37,989 nt of DNA, from assembly GCA_937976305.1 (NCBI GenBank), contig CALJSB010000033.1:1-37989 (forward strand), written 5' to 3'. Source of the DNA: an uncultured Acidimicrobiales bacterium (GTDB lineage Bacteria > Actinomycetota > Acidimicrobiia > Acidimicrobiales > SZUA-35). Positions 31,169 through 37,989 of the stretch are shown one piece after another. Under the pieces are notes generated by a model, which ran no database searches, was not told the origin of the DNA, and saw only the letters and a list, made by a program, of their open reading frames with translations. The position numbers and the translations under genes were made by a program. Position 1 is the first letter of the stretch, and each line of letters begins with the position of its first letter.

Positions 31169-31981
31169 TTAGTCGGCGAGGGGTTGGAAGTTGGGGAGGC
31201 GCTTTTCGACGAAGCTGGCGACGCCTTCTTTGAAGTCGGGGGCCCGCAGGCTGTTGCTCATGAGCACGTTGGTCTCGGCCATTGCGTCGCCGAGCTCCAT
31301 GTCGGGATGGCTGTAGACCTGCTTCTTCATCACGGCCATCGACGCAGGCGACACGTGCTGGGCCATGTCCTTTGCGTAGGCCAGCGTCTCGGCCATGAGT
31401 TGGTCGGGCTCGAACACCTTGTTGACGATGCCCATCTCCTTGGCCTCCTCGGCCAGGAACACTCGGGCGCTCAACAACACATCCATGGCGACGGCTTGAC
31501 CAACGAGCCGGGGGAGGGTCCACGACACGCCGTGCTCAGCGATGAGGCCACGACGTCCAAACGCCGATGTGAACTTGGCACCCGCGGCGGCAAAGCGCAT
31601 GTCACATGCCATCGCGTGGACGAATCCGAGTCCGGCACAGGCTCCGTTCACCGCTGCAATGACCGGCTTCTGGATCGACATGGCGTGGGTATGGGGCCAG
31701 TCGGGGTCGTCGGCGAACTCGTCTGCGCCGCCGGACTCGCCGCTCCCGATGCCTTGCAGCACGTCCATGTCGGCGCCGGCGCAAAAGCCACGTCCGGCGC
31801 CGGTGACAACGATCACCTTCACGTCGGGATCAGCCGCTGCTCGGTCGAGTGAGTTGAAGTAGCCACTATGCAGTGCCGGCGCCCAAGCGTTGAGGCGGTC
31901 CGGTCGGTTGAGTGTGATGACGGCGACACCTTCGTCTACTTCGTAGAGAACGGCGTCGTTCGTGGTGGTTGTATCGGTCAT
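31169..31981 (-). CDS. Enoyl-CoA hydratase/isomerase (crotonase family)
   Basis: The 270-aa protein has the crotonase fold. VAVITLNRPDRLNAW lies near the N-terminus, GAGRGFCAGADMD (about 61-73) forms part of the CoA/oxyanion site, and VNGACAGLGFVHAMACDMRFA (about 111-131) supplies the second oxyanion glycine. GRRGLIAEHGVSWTLPRLVG has Glu149 at the usual catalytic position. Only one of the two glutamates of classical hydratases is obvious, so isomerase or another crotonase activity is possible. It is divergent from the SDR gene at 32137, and its function fits the acyl-CoA degradation genes around it. Confidence 0.92.
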   Translation of the reverse strand: MTDTTTTNDAVLYEVDEGVAVITLNRPDRLNAWAPALHSGYFNSLDRAAADPDVKVIVVTGAGRGFCAGADMDVLQGIGSGESGGADEFADDPDWPHTHAMSIQKPVIAAVNGACAGLGFVHAMACDMRFAAAGAKFTSAFGRRGLIAEHGVSWTLPRLVGQAVAMDVLLSARVFLAEEAKEMGIVNKVFEPDQLMAETLAYAKDMAQHVSPASMAVMKKQVYSHPDMELGDAMAETNVLMSNSLRAPDFKEGVASFVEKRLPNFQPLAD

Positions 31982-32136
31982 AGTCGATTCCCCCTGTGGT
32001 CTCGATCAGCGCCCAGCACGTACCGGGCGCACCTCGTCAATCGCTAGCCTCACACCTGGTTCCATTCGTGGGCAAAACGCACAGCGCAGTCCCGCGTGGC
32101 GAAGCTCCCTCGATCACGGCAGAAAGAGACACTCAC

Positions 32137-33051
32137 ATGGCAGACGCAGATCTCGGATTCGACGGCAAGGTCGCAATCGTCACCGGCGCAGGCGGCGGAC
32201 TCGGGCGTGAGCACGCTCTGGAGTTGGCTCGGCGCGGCGCACGGGTCGTGATCAACGACCTGGGCGGAGCGGTTGATGGCACCGGCGGCTCGCAATCAGC
32301 AGCCGAAGCCGTTGTTGCCGAGATCGAGGCACTCGGTGGTGAGGCCGTCGCCAATGGCGACTCGGTCGCCACCCAAGAGGGCGGTGAGAACATCGTGAAG
32401 GCGGCAATCGACGCCTTTGGTCAGATCGACATCGTCGTCAACAACGCCGGCATCTTGCGGGACAAGACCTTTCACAACATGACAGACGATCTGCTCTCGC
32501 CGGTTGTCGACGTCCACATGAAGGGTGCGTTCTACGTGACCCGCCCGGCATGGATTCACTTCCGTGAGCAGGGCTATGGCCGAGTGATCAACACGTCGTC
32601 CAACTCGGGCTTGCTCGGCAACTTCGGTCAGACCAACTACGCGGCGGCCAAGCTTGGGCTTGTCGGCTTCACTCGTGTGCTCGCAGCCGAAGGCGCCAAA
32701 TACAACATTCGGGCCAATGCCATAGCTCCGGTCGCCAAGACTCGCATGACCGAAGACATCCTCGGCGGCATGGCTGATCAGCTCGATCCCAAGCTCGTGA
32801 CCCCGGTTGTGATTTACCTGGCCCACGAATCGTGCGAGACCAGCGGCAACGTCTACTCCGCAGCTGGCGGCACCATCGCTCGCTTCTTCATCGGCCTCAC
32901 CCAGGGCACCCACCGCGGCGCCGACATCACCGCCGAATCAGTCCGTGATGACTGGGAGACCATCAACAGCGAAGACGGCTACGTCGTCCCCGCCAACCCC
33001 GGTGAAGAGTTTGCGAAGCTGCTGGCTCAGTGGCAAGCGGCGGCTGAATAG
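32137..33051 (+). CDS. 17-beta-HSD4-like short-chain dehydrogenase (3-hydroxyacyl-CoA dehydrogenase type)
   Basis: ATG 32137, after an AGAAAGAGA region, gives 304 residues; an upstream extension to 31996 is not protein-like. The protein has GAGGGLGREHALELARRGA (about 17-35) and the diagnostic VVINDLGGAVDGTGGSQSAAEAVV loop. NNAGILRDKTFHNM, NTSSNSGLLGNFGQTNYAAAKLGLVGF (catalytic Ser, Tyr and Lys) and ANAIAPVAKTRMTED follow. This set is typical of the dehydrogenase domain of peroxisomal multifunctional enzyme 2 and its bacterial relatives, which oxidise 3-hydroxyacyl-CoA or hydroxysteroids. No hydratase or SCP2 domain is attached. It fits with the divergent enoyl-CoA hydratase gene. Confidence 0.92.
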   Translation: MADADLGFDGKVAIVTGAGGGLGREHALELARRGARVVINDLGGAVDGTGGSQSAAEAVVAEIEALGGEAVANGDSVATQEGGENIVKAAIDAFGQIDIVVNNAGILRDKTFHNMTDDLLSPVVDVHMKGAFYVTRPAWIHFREQGYGRVINTSSNSGLLGNFGQTNYAAAKLGLVGFTRVLAAEGAKYNIRANAIAPVAKTRMTEDILGGMADQLDPKLVTPVVIYLAHESCETSGNVYSAAGGTIARFFIGLTQGTHRGADITAESVRDDWETINSEDGYVVPANPGEEFAKLLAQWQAAAE

Positions 33052-33070
33052 GCCGAGATCGGAACACCAG

Positions 33071-33087
33071 CGCCGTTCGCTTCGCTC
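33071..33087. repeat. 17-bp repeat CGCCGTTCGCTTCGCTC (copy 2)
   Basis: It is an exact match to 24474-24490 and again lies shortly after a stop codon (SDR, 33051), just before a long hairpin. Confidence 0.5.
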
Positions 33088-33090
33088 TCT

Positions 33091-33124
33091 TGGGGCCTTT
33101 GGCGCCAGGGCGCCAAAGGCCCCA
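33091..33124 (+). terminator. 16-bp perfect hairpin after the SDR gene
   Basis: TGGGGCCTTTGGCGCC (33091-33106) and its exact complement (33109-33124) are separated by two bases. It is the longest perfect stem in the window. There is no T-tract, but it lies between the SDR stop and the PAP2 start, as expected for a terminator. Confidence 0.65.
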
Positions 33125-33146
33125 GTGCTAACGTCTTGAGATCCCT

Positions 33147-33674
33147 ATGAGCATTTTTGGTGATGCGGTCAAGCGGTTCGACACGTCAGTCGACCGGGCC
33201 TTTGATCCCTTGCGGGGAAACGGCGCGGCGGACGGTGTCTTCTACAACGCCAGCCGCGCCGCGGAGTTCTCGGTGTGCTGGCACGTGCTGTCGATTGCCG
33301 GCGCCGTGTTTGTGCCTGCGCTGCGGCCCCACGCCAAGCGCATGACCATCGCCCTGGGCGTCGAGTCGGTGCTCGTCAACGGAATGATCAAGCCGATCTT
33401 CAAACGGGAACGCCCCGACTTGATCGATGGGGCACCCCACCTTCGTCGTCCAAAGACGGCGAGCTTCCCGAGTGGCCATGCCAGTTCGGCAGCGATGGCG
33501 GCGTCTCTGCTGATCGACGCAGTCCCCCGTGGGAAACCGTTGTGGGTCTCGGCGGCCGCGATCGTGGGGACCAGCCGAATTCACGCACGTATGCACCATG
33601 GGTCAGACGTTGCTGCGGGCTTTGCGACGGGCGCAGCGCTTGGCTGGGCCGCTCGTCGGATCTGGCCGCTCTGA
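33147..33674 (+). CDS. PAP2-superfamily phosphatase
   Basis: The 175-aa protein has the three PAP2 phosphatase motifs. KPIFKRERPD (about 83-92) is the K-x6-RP motif, SFPSGHASS (about 107-115) has the catalytic-cycle His, and SRIHARMHHGSDV (about 144-156) has the nucleophilic His and its Asp. Hydrophobic stretches (about 40-58, 65-82, 115-127, 132-145, 157-172) make it an integral membrane enzyme with the active site at the membrane face. It likely dephosphorylates a lipid phosphate such as phosphatidic acid or an isoprenyl pyrophosphate. It lies 22 bases downstream of the long hairpin. Confidence 0.88.
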   Translation: MSIFGDAVKRFDTSVDRAFDPLRGNGAADGVFYNASRAAEFSVCWHVLSIAGAVFVPALRPHAKRMTIALGVESVLVNGMIKPIFKRERPDLIDGAPHLRRPKTASFPSGHASSAAMAASLLIDAVPRGKPLWVSAAAIVGTSRIHARMHHGSDVAAGFATGAALGWAARRIWPL

Positions 33675-33697
33675 TTCGGTTCGGTTGCCCGCAGGTG

Positions 33698-33898
33698 TTA
33701 CGGCGTAGGTGCTGGCTCTTCGGCCGGGGCGTCGTCAGGACCCACGCAATCGATCTCGCTGAGCAGGGCCCGAACGTCGAGCAAGAGGTTGGTTACTTCC
33801 GCCGTTGAAACCAGTTGGCGCTCGGTGAGTCCACCAAGGCCCTGGTCGATGATCCCGAGCGCCTGTTCGAGAGGCTGGAGATCTTTGAGTTCTGTCAT
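33698..33898 (-). CDS. Small hypothetical protein (66 aa)
   Basis: ATG 33898 gives a helical protein (MTELKDLQPLEQALGIIDQ, LTERQLVSTAEVTNLLLDVRALLSEID) with a Pro/Glu-rich tail. Its third codon positions are G/C-rich, as in neighbours. A frame open back to 34048 adds residues with no protein-like pattern. On the minus strand TACAGT lies 6 bases before the ATG, a spacing expected for a leaderless start. The family is not recognised. It is convergent with the PAP2 gene, 23 bp apart. Confidence 0.6.
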   Translation of the reverse strand: MTELKDLQPLEQALGIIDQGLGGLTERQLVSTAEVTNLLLDVRALLSEIDCVGPDDAPAEEPAPTP

Positions 33899-34071
33899 GC
33901 CCACACTGTACAAGAAGGGTCTGACATCAAAGAACGCGGGGTCGCGATCGGGGCTCTGACGCACCATTTGAAGAGGTTTCTCGGCCTCCCTGACCCGGCT
34001 GAGGTCACTGATGTCGTGTTGGCGAAGGCAACTTTCCCCAGCGGACACCGAAACAAGAACTGGGTTTCACC

Positions 34072-34083
34072 CTCAATATTGAG
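34072..34083. promoter_or_regulatory. Palindrome CTCAAT-ATTGAG upstream of the DNA glycosylase gene
   Basis: This perfect 12-bp palindrome is followed by an overlapping AGTACT (34082-34087). It lies 51 bp before ATG 34135 and may be an operator. The spacer 33899-34134 has no other feature I can support. Confidence 0.35.
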
Positions 34084-34134
34084 TACTTTTGCGAGGTGCG
34101 CGCCGTCCGTGAGGTCCCCGTCTCCTAGACGCCT

Positions 34135-34860
34135 ATGGCTGACCTGCTTCTACGCGCCTCGTGCGACGATGTTGGACTGCGCCGCGAATCGTCGGCTGAC
34201 GTCGGGGCGCTCCCAATGTGGCTGGCCAGGCTCGCTCTGGCTATTCCTGCTGGGTCAGCGGTCCGAATCAACGTCGACGGCGACCTGCCCGTGCCGCTCG
34301 GGCACCTGATCGAGGGCGCGGGTTTCACCGGCTCGGGTCCGGACTACACGAGGGCGGCAACGCTTTGTGACTACGTAGCGCCCGGCATGCGCTTTCTGGT
34401 GTGTGGGTTGAACCCGAGTCCAGGCGCATCCGAATCGGGCATCGGATTCGTCACCAAGGGAAATCGCTTTTGGCCCGCCGCGATGAGCGCAGGCTTGGTG
34501 AGTGCAGATCGCAAGCCCATCGACGCGCTCACGTTAGACGGGGTCGGCTTCACCGATCTGGTCAAGCGGAGCACGCCGAGGGCTGACGAGATTCGCAGCG
34601 TCGAGTACCAAGCCGGCCTCGCTCGACTCGAGCGGCTCGTGCAGTGGCTCAAGCCGAAGACGATCGTGATGGTCGGCCTCACCGGCTGGCGTCAGGCGAC
34701 AGATCGGCCCAAGGCGCAAGCGGGATGGCAAAGATCATCGCTCGGTGGCTGTCCGGTTTATCTCATGCCGAACACCAGCGGACTGAATACACACTCGACG
34801 CTCGATGACCTCGTTGGCCACCTCACCGCAGCTGCCGAAGGGCCACCACCCGAGGCCTGA
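34135..34860 (+). CDS. Mug/TDG-type mismatch-specific uracil-DNA glycosylase with N-terminal extension
   Basis: The 241-aa protein has the Mug/TDG core from about residue 85. FLVCGLNPSPGASESGIGFVTKGNRFWPAA supplies the GLNPSP active-site motif, in which Asn initiates base removal. VGFTDLVKRSTPRADEI, IVMVGLTGW and the DNA-intercalation loop MPNTSGLNTHST (normally MPNPSG) follow. The enzyme removes uracil or thymine from G mismatches. The first 80 residues (RASCDDVGLRRESSADVG; VRINVDGDLPVPLGHLIEGAGF) look like an extra small domain not present in E. coli Mug, possibly with a TusA/SirA-like layout. ATG 34135 has no strong ribosome-binding site. Confidence 0.8.
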   Translation: MADLLLRASCDDVGLRRESSADVGALPMWLARLALAIPAGSAVRINVDGDLPVPLGHLIEGAGFTGSGPDYTRAATLCDYVAPGMRFLVCGLNPSPGASESGIGFVTKGNRFWPAAMSAGLVSADRKPIDALTLDGVGFTDLVKRSTPRADEIRSVEYQAGLARLERLVQWLKPKTIVMVGLTGWRQATDRPKAQAGWQRSSLGGCPVYLMPNTSGLNTHSTLDDLVGHLTAAAEGPPPEA

Positions 34861-34923
34861 TCTTGTGACATGAACCGGCGCGTGATGCTGACCGGCTCGT
34901 GATCTGAACGGTGCGGTGGGCCT

Positions 34924-34939
34924 GCATCTTGTGAGATGC
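34924..34939. terminator. Hairpin GCATCT-TGTG-AGATGC between convergent genes
   Basis: A perfect 6-bp stem with a TGTG loop lies in the 105-bp spacer between the convergent glycosylase and repeat-protein genes. ATCTTGTGA occurs twice here (34860 and 34926). It is a possible bidirectional terminator without a T-tract. Confidence 0.4.
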
Positions 34940-34965
34940 CAGACCCGACCCGCCCCGGTCATGAA

Positions 34966-35409
34966 CTACTCGCCGTCGACGGCGTCCTTGGCTGCGTCGG
35001 TTGCGCCGCCAGCTGCGTCTTTGGCCTTGTCGGCCATGCCGCCGGCTGCACCCTTGGCTTGGTCGGCCATGCCGCCTGCTGCGTCGGTTGCGCCGCCAGC
35101 TGCGTCTTTGGCCTTGTCTGCCATGCCGCCGGCCGCGTCGGTTGCGCTACCGGCTGCACCTTTGGCCTTGTCAGCCATGCCGCCGGCCTTGTCGGCCATG
35201 CCGCCGGCTGCACCCTTGGCTTGGTCGGCCATGCCGCCGGCCTTGTCAGCCATGCCACCTGCAGCGCCCTTGGCCTTGTCAGCCATACCGCCGGCCTTGT
35301 CAGCCATGCCGCCAGCCTTGTCGGCCATACCGCTGGCTTTGTCGGTCAGACCTCCGGAGGCGTCTTTTGCCCCTCCCAAGAGTCCCTTGATCGTGTCCAT
35401 GATTCCCAT
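34966..35409 (-). CDS. Low-complexity LEA-like/MT0933-antitoxin-like repeat protein
   Basis: The 147-aa protein starts GIMDTIKGLLGGAKDASG, similar to the MT0933-type antitoxin family of actinobacteria. The remainder is built from repeats of GGMADKA, KGAAGGMADKA and KDAAGGATDAA units, about 7 or 11 residues each. The 11-residue pattern with alternating Lys/Asp and small residues is that of group-3 LEA proteins, which are disordered when wet and form amphipathic helices on drying or at membranes. Repetition is visible at DNA level too, so copy number may vary between strains. A strong GAGGAG ribosome-binding site precedes ATG 35409. It is divergent from the HerA-type ATPase gene. No toxin gene is adjacent. 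Confidence 0.7.
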   Translation of the reverse strand: MGIMDTIKGLLGGAKDASGGLTDKASGMADKAGGMADKAGGMADKAKGAAGGMADKAGGMADQAKGAAGGMADKAGGMADKAKGAAGSATDAAGGMADKAKDAAGGATDAAGGMADQAKGAAGGMADKAKDAAGGATDAAKDAVDGE

Positions 35410-35433
35410 GTGTTCTCCTCAGTACGGGCAAGC

Positions 35434-35455
35434 GGTTCCCCAAATCGAGGGAACC
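35434..35455. promoter_or_regulatory. Dyad GGTTCCC-N8-GGGAACC in a divergent promoter region
   Basis: A perfect 7-bp inverted repeat lies 25 bp upstream of the repeat-protein start. The right arm contains GGAAC followed 17 bases later by GTT, the layout of SigH/SigR-type ECF promoters on the plus strand. It might thus be a stress promoter or an operator; both are inference. Confidence 0.4.
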
Positions 35456-35524
35456 AGAGACAGTCTGCCGTGTTTTGCGTTGCTATCAGTGCGATTCGGT
35501 CAATGCCGTGCGACGCTGAGACGA

Positions 35525-35550
35525 CAGTCAGATCAAACAGTCAGATCAAA
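35525..35550. repeat. Tandem 13-bp duplication before the ATPase gene
   Basis: CAGTCAGATCAAA occurs twice head to tail (35525-35537, 35538-35550), ending 19 bp before ATG 35570. It may be a paired protein-binding site or a replication slip. Confidence 0.6.
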
Positions 35551-35569
35551 GAGCGAACGGGAGTTTCGA

Positions 35570-37972
35570 ATGGCCGAGGTGGAACGAGGAGCGGGTGAGC
35601 TCTTCATCGGAGAATCGATCGACGCCGGATCCGGCGATCGCACAGGAACGCCGATCTTGTTGGATTCGTCCGACTTCACTACGCACGGTGTCATTGTCGG
35701 CATGACGGGCTCGGGCAAGACGGGTCTTGGCGTCGTGCTCCTCGAGGAAGCGCTGCTGTCCGGTGTTCCCGTGCTGGCAATCGATCCGAAGGGCGATCTC
35801 GGCAACCTCGCGTTGACCTTCCCCGACCTTGCTCCGTCCGACTTCGAGCCGTGGATGGACGAAGGCACGGCACGCGTGCAAGACACGACCACTGCTGAGA
35901 TGGCTGCCTCCACCGCCGACTTGTGGAAGAACGGGCTCGCCTCATGGGGGATGGACGGCAGCGACGTATCCGATCTCGCCGAAGCCGCATCGCCAGTGAT
36001 CTACACCCCGGGCTCGACTCACGGTGTTCCGATCAACGCCCTCGGTCGCCTGTCGGTGCCGGCCACCGACGACCCCGGCGCCCGCCAAGATGAAGTCGAC
36101 GCCACCGTGGCTGGTCTGCTCGGCCTCATTGGCGTCGAGTCCGACCCGCTCTCTGGACGCGAACACATCCTCATGTCCAACCTCATCACTCGGGCGTGGG
36201 ACGCCGGAACCGATCTCGATCTGCCAACGCTGCTGGGGCAGATGATGGACCCGCCAATGCGCAAACTCGGCGTCCTCGAACTCGACACGTTCTTCCCTGC
36301 GAAGGATCGCCAAGCCCTCGTCATGAAGCTCAACGGCCTGCTTGCCTCGCCAAGCTTCGCGGCATGGGCCGAGGGCGAGCCGCTCGACATGGAAACCATG
36401 TTGTGGGACGCCAACGGCAAGGCCCGAGCAGCGATCGTGTCGCTCGGTCACCTCGACGAGAACGAGCGCCAGTTCTCCGTCACCCTCATTCTCAGCCGTC
36501 TCATCAGCTGGATGCGAGCACAACCTGGCACCGGTGAGCTCCGGGTGCTCGTCTACATCGACGAGGTCATGGGCCTGGCGCCGCCAAACGGCAACCCGCC
36601 TCCAAAGAAGCCGATCCTCACCTTGCTCAAGCAGGCCCGCGCCTTTGGTGTTGGTCTCGTCCTTTCAACCCAGAACCCGGTCGACCTCGACTACAAGGCG
36701 ATCAGCAACGCCGGCACCTGGATGATCGGCCGCCTGCAAACCGAGCAGGACAAGAACCGACTGGTCGATGGTCTCCGTTCTGCCGACGGTGAGATCGACA
36801 TCAGCGAGGTCGAGAACATCATCAGCGGCCTCGGCAAGCGCCAGTTCATGCTCCGCACCACACGATCGAGCGACCTGCCGTTGCTCACCACCCGTTGGGC
36901 TATGAGCTACCTCGCCGGCCCGCTCACCCGTGAGCAGATCGGCGAGCTCAGTGCCGATCACGTGCCGAGTGCTGCTGCAGCTGCGCCAGCCGCGACAGCC
37001 GCCGCTACCGAAGACGCCGCACCGGCGCTGGCCGACGACGAGACGTCCATGGCGCCAAAGATGCCAGACAGCATCGACGTGCGCTATCTCCATTCATCGG
37101 CGCCGTGGATCGACCAGATCGACGCCGAGCCGGGTTCCACTCGTCTCACCGCTGTTCTTGCCGCCCGCCTCAACCTGCTGTTCGACGACACCAAGTCGAA
37201 GCTCCGCCACACCGAAGAGTGGGAGGCCATCATCCCCCTCAAGGGCTCTCGCATCGATGTCGACGACGCCATCCCCGTCGACTTTGATGATCGTGATTTC
37301 GTCGAAGACGTGCCCGACGGTGCGGCCTACGTCCTCCCCGAGTTCGAGCTCACGGCGAAGGCCCTGAAGGCGGCGCAGACCGATCTCAAGAACATGATCT
37401 ACACGTCAGAGACGATCGCCCTTCAGCACAACGCCTCACTCAAGCTCTGGTCACGGCCAGGCGAGACGCCCGAAGACTTTGTTGCTCGCTGTGAGGCCGC
37501 AGCCGACGACGGAGCCGACGAAGAAGGGGCGAAGATCCGAGCCAAGCTCGAAAAGAAGCATGACCAGGTCGAAGCAGCACTTGCCAAGGCCGAAGACCGT
37601 GTGGTCGAGCTCGAAGAGCAGGCCAAGGGGCGCAAGACCCAGAACGCCATCAACATCGGATCGAGCATTCTTGGCGGATTGCTCGGTGGCCGCTCGAAGA
37701 CCCGAGGCATGGCATCGGCCGCTCGCCGAGCTGCTTCTGGGTCACGTCAGTCGGGCTCGATCGAAACTCGTCTCGATTCAGCCCGTAACCGAGTCGCTGA
37801 GAAGATCGAGGATCTCGATCAGCTCGAAGTCGAGCTCCAAGAGGCTGTGATTGAGATCGACGACGAGTGGACCGAGAAGGCCGAAGACATCGAAGTGGTC
37901 GAGATTCCGCTCGAGAAAACCGACATCACCGTGGATGACTTCATGCTTGTTTGGGTCCCCGTTCGTCGGTGA
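35570..37972 (+). CDS. HerA-type (DUF87-like) ATPase with C-terminal coiled coil
   Basis: The 800-aa protein starts at ATG 35570 with a GGGAG ribosome-binding site; the frame is open further back but through the antisense of the repeat protein. A short beta region (about 1-40) precedes Walker A GMTGSGKTG (about 44-52) and IDPKGDLGNLAL, then a helical insertion. LRVLVYIDEVMGL (about 322-334) is Walker B, LLKQARAFGVGLVLSTQNPVD the sensor region, and LGKRQFMLRTT an arginine-finger candidate. This is the HerA/FtsK-like DNA-pumping ATPase core. After an Ala/Thr linker (about 465-485) lies a C-terminal half with coiled coils (about 655-690 and 725-765), a Gly-rich hinge (SSILGGLLGGRSK), and a conserved-looking end. 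It probably moves DNA or remodels nucleoprotein; no nuclease partner is next to it. Confidence 0.85.
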   Translation: MAEVERGAGELFIGESIDAGSGDRTGTPILLDSSDFTTHGVIVGMTGSGKTGLGVVLLEEALLSGVPVLAIDPKGDLGNLALTFPDLAPSDFEPWMDEGTARVQDTTTAEMAASTADLWKNGLASWGMDGSDVSDLAEAASPVIYTPGSTHGVPINALGRLSVPATDDPGARQDEVDATVAGLLGLIGVESDPLSGREHILMSNLITRAWDAGTDLDLPTLLGQMMDPPMRKLGVLELDTFFPAKDRQALVMKLNGLLASPSFAAWAEGEPLDMETMLWDANGKARAAIVSLGHLDENERQFSVTLILSRLISWMRAQPGTGELRVLVYIDEVMGLAPPNGNPPPKKPILTLLKQARAFGVGLVLSTQNPVDLDYKAISNAGTWMIGRLQTEQDKNRLVDGLRSADGEIDISEVENIISGLGKRQFMLRTTRSSDLPLLTTRWAMSYLAGPLTREQIGELSADHVPSAAAAAPAATAAATEDAAPALADDETSMAPKMPDSIDVRYLHSSAPWIDQIDAEPGSTRLTAVLAARLNLLFDDTKSKLRHTEEWEAIIPLKGSRIDVDDAIPVDFDDRDFVEDVPDGAAYVLPEFELTAKALKAAQTDLKNMIYTSETIALQHNASLKLWSRPGETPEDFVARCEAAADDGADEEGAKIRAKLEKKHDQVEAALAKAEDRVVELEEQAKGRKTQNAINIGSSILGGLLGGRSKTRGMASAARRAASGSRQSGSIETRLDSARNRVAEKIEDLDQLEVELQEAVIEIDDEWTEKAEDIEVVEIPLEKTDITVDDFMLVWVPVRR

Positions 37973-37989
37973 AGCCGAGGAGCTCGCCG

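Noticed and set aside
34916..35569. N-terminal extension of the HerA-type ATPase frame
   Set aside because: The extension is a Pro/Ala/Met/Ser repeat that is simply the antisense of the GGMADKA repeat gene. A ribosome-binding site and family alignment support ATG 35570.

Overview
The window is GC-rich, densely coded chromosomal DNA with strong G/C preference at third codon positions. Its gene content points to an actinobacterium: a mycothiol-conjugate-amidase-like deacetylase, an SCP2-like partner, SigE-type ECF sigma factors, several acyl-CoA ligases, and start codons that look leaderless. The overall style (short operons, repeat-bearing intergenic spacers, many fatty-acid/xenobiotic CoA enzymes) resembles Acidimicrobiia such as Ilumatobacter relatives. 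That placement is inference from memory, because the window has no rRNA or other marker gene.

Layout. 1-530 (-): N-terminal part of a Wzz-type polysaccharide co-polymerase, cut by the window edge. 531-1320: mostly non-coding and rich in dyads, including a perfect TGTGA-N6-TCACA site. 1321-4102: divergent PEBP-family lipoprotein and GGDEF-EAL c-di-GMP enzyme. 4166-6779: SLC41/MgtE-type cation transporter plus a PhoU/TrkA-C regulator, each internally duplicated. 7031-9934 (-): two ECF sigma factors and a large membrane-anchored anti-sigma-like protein, with a 227-bp MITE-like insertion between the sigma genes. 10078-11867 (-): NfeD-SPFH pair. 12086-14320 (+): secreted protein, Mca-like deacetylase and SCP2-like protein, followed by a 61-bp tandem hairpin array. 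14541-15371 (-): ChbG/YdjC-like deacetylase; 15536-15713: a broken lipoprotein remnant. 15863-19585 (+): acyl-CoA ligase, amidohydrolase, SDR. 19589-23240: small hypothetical genes, a membrane protein behind a double-operator leaderless promoter, a thermonuclease lipoprotein and an alcohol dehydrogenase. 23306-27911 (+): acyl-CoA dehydrogenase, second acyl-CoA ligase and a YtcJ-like amidohydrolase. 27981-29807 (-): second GGDEF-EAL protein. 29978-30949 (+): a GrdB-family selenoprotein read through an in-frame TGA. 31169-33051: enoyl-CoA hydratase and a 17-beta-HSD4-like SDR. 33147-37972: PAP2 phosphatase, small protein, Mug-type DNA glycosylase, repeat-built LEA/antitoxin-like protein and a HerA-type ATPase.

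How the genes work together: the middle third looks like a catabolic district (two CoA ligases, ACAD, ECH, two SDRs, two amidohydrolases, ADH) for unidentified acyl or cyclic substrates. The flanks carry regulation (two c-di-GMP enzymes, two ECF sigmas) and envelope functions.

The two strongest observations are: (1) a selenocysteine protein that naive gene calling splits in two at TGA 30488-30490; and (2) two families of dispersed intergenic repeats. One is a 50-bp palindrome, usually in pairs at a 61-bp period. The other is a 24-bp AGGGGTCAGGTC-type motif, which also forms the inverted ends of the MITE-like element between the sigma genes. No tRNA, rRNA, CRISPR array, IS transposase or replication origin was found.
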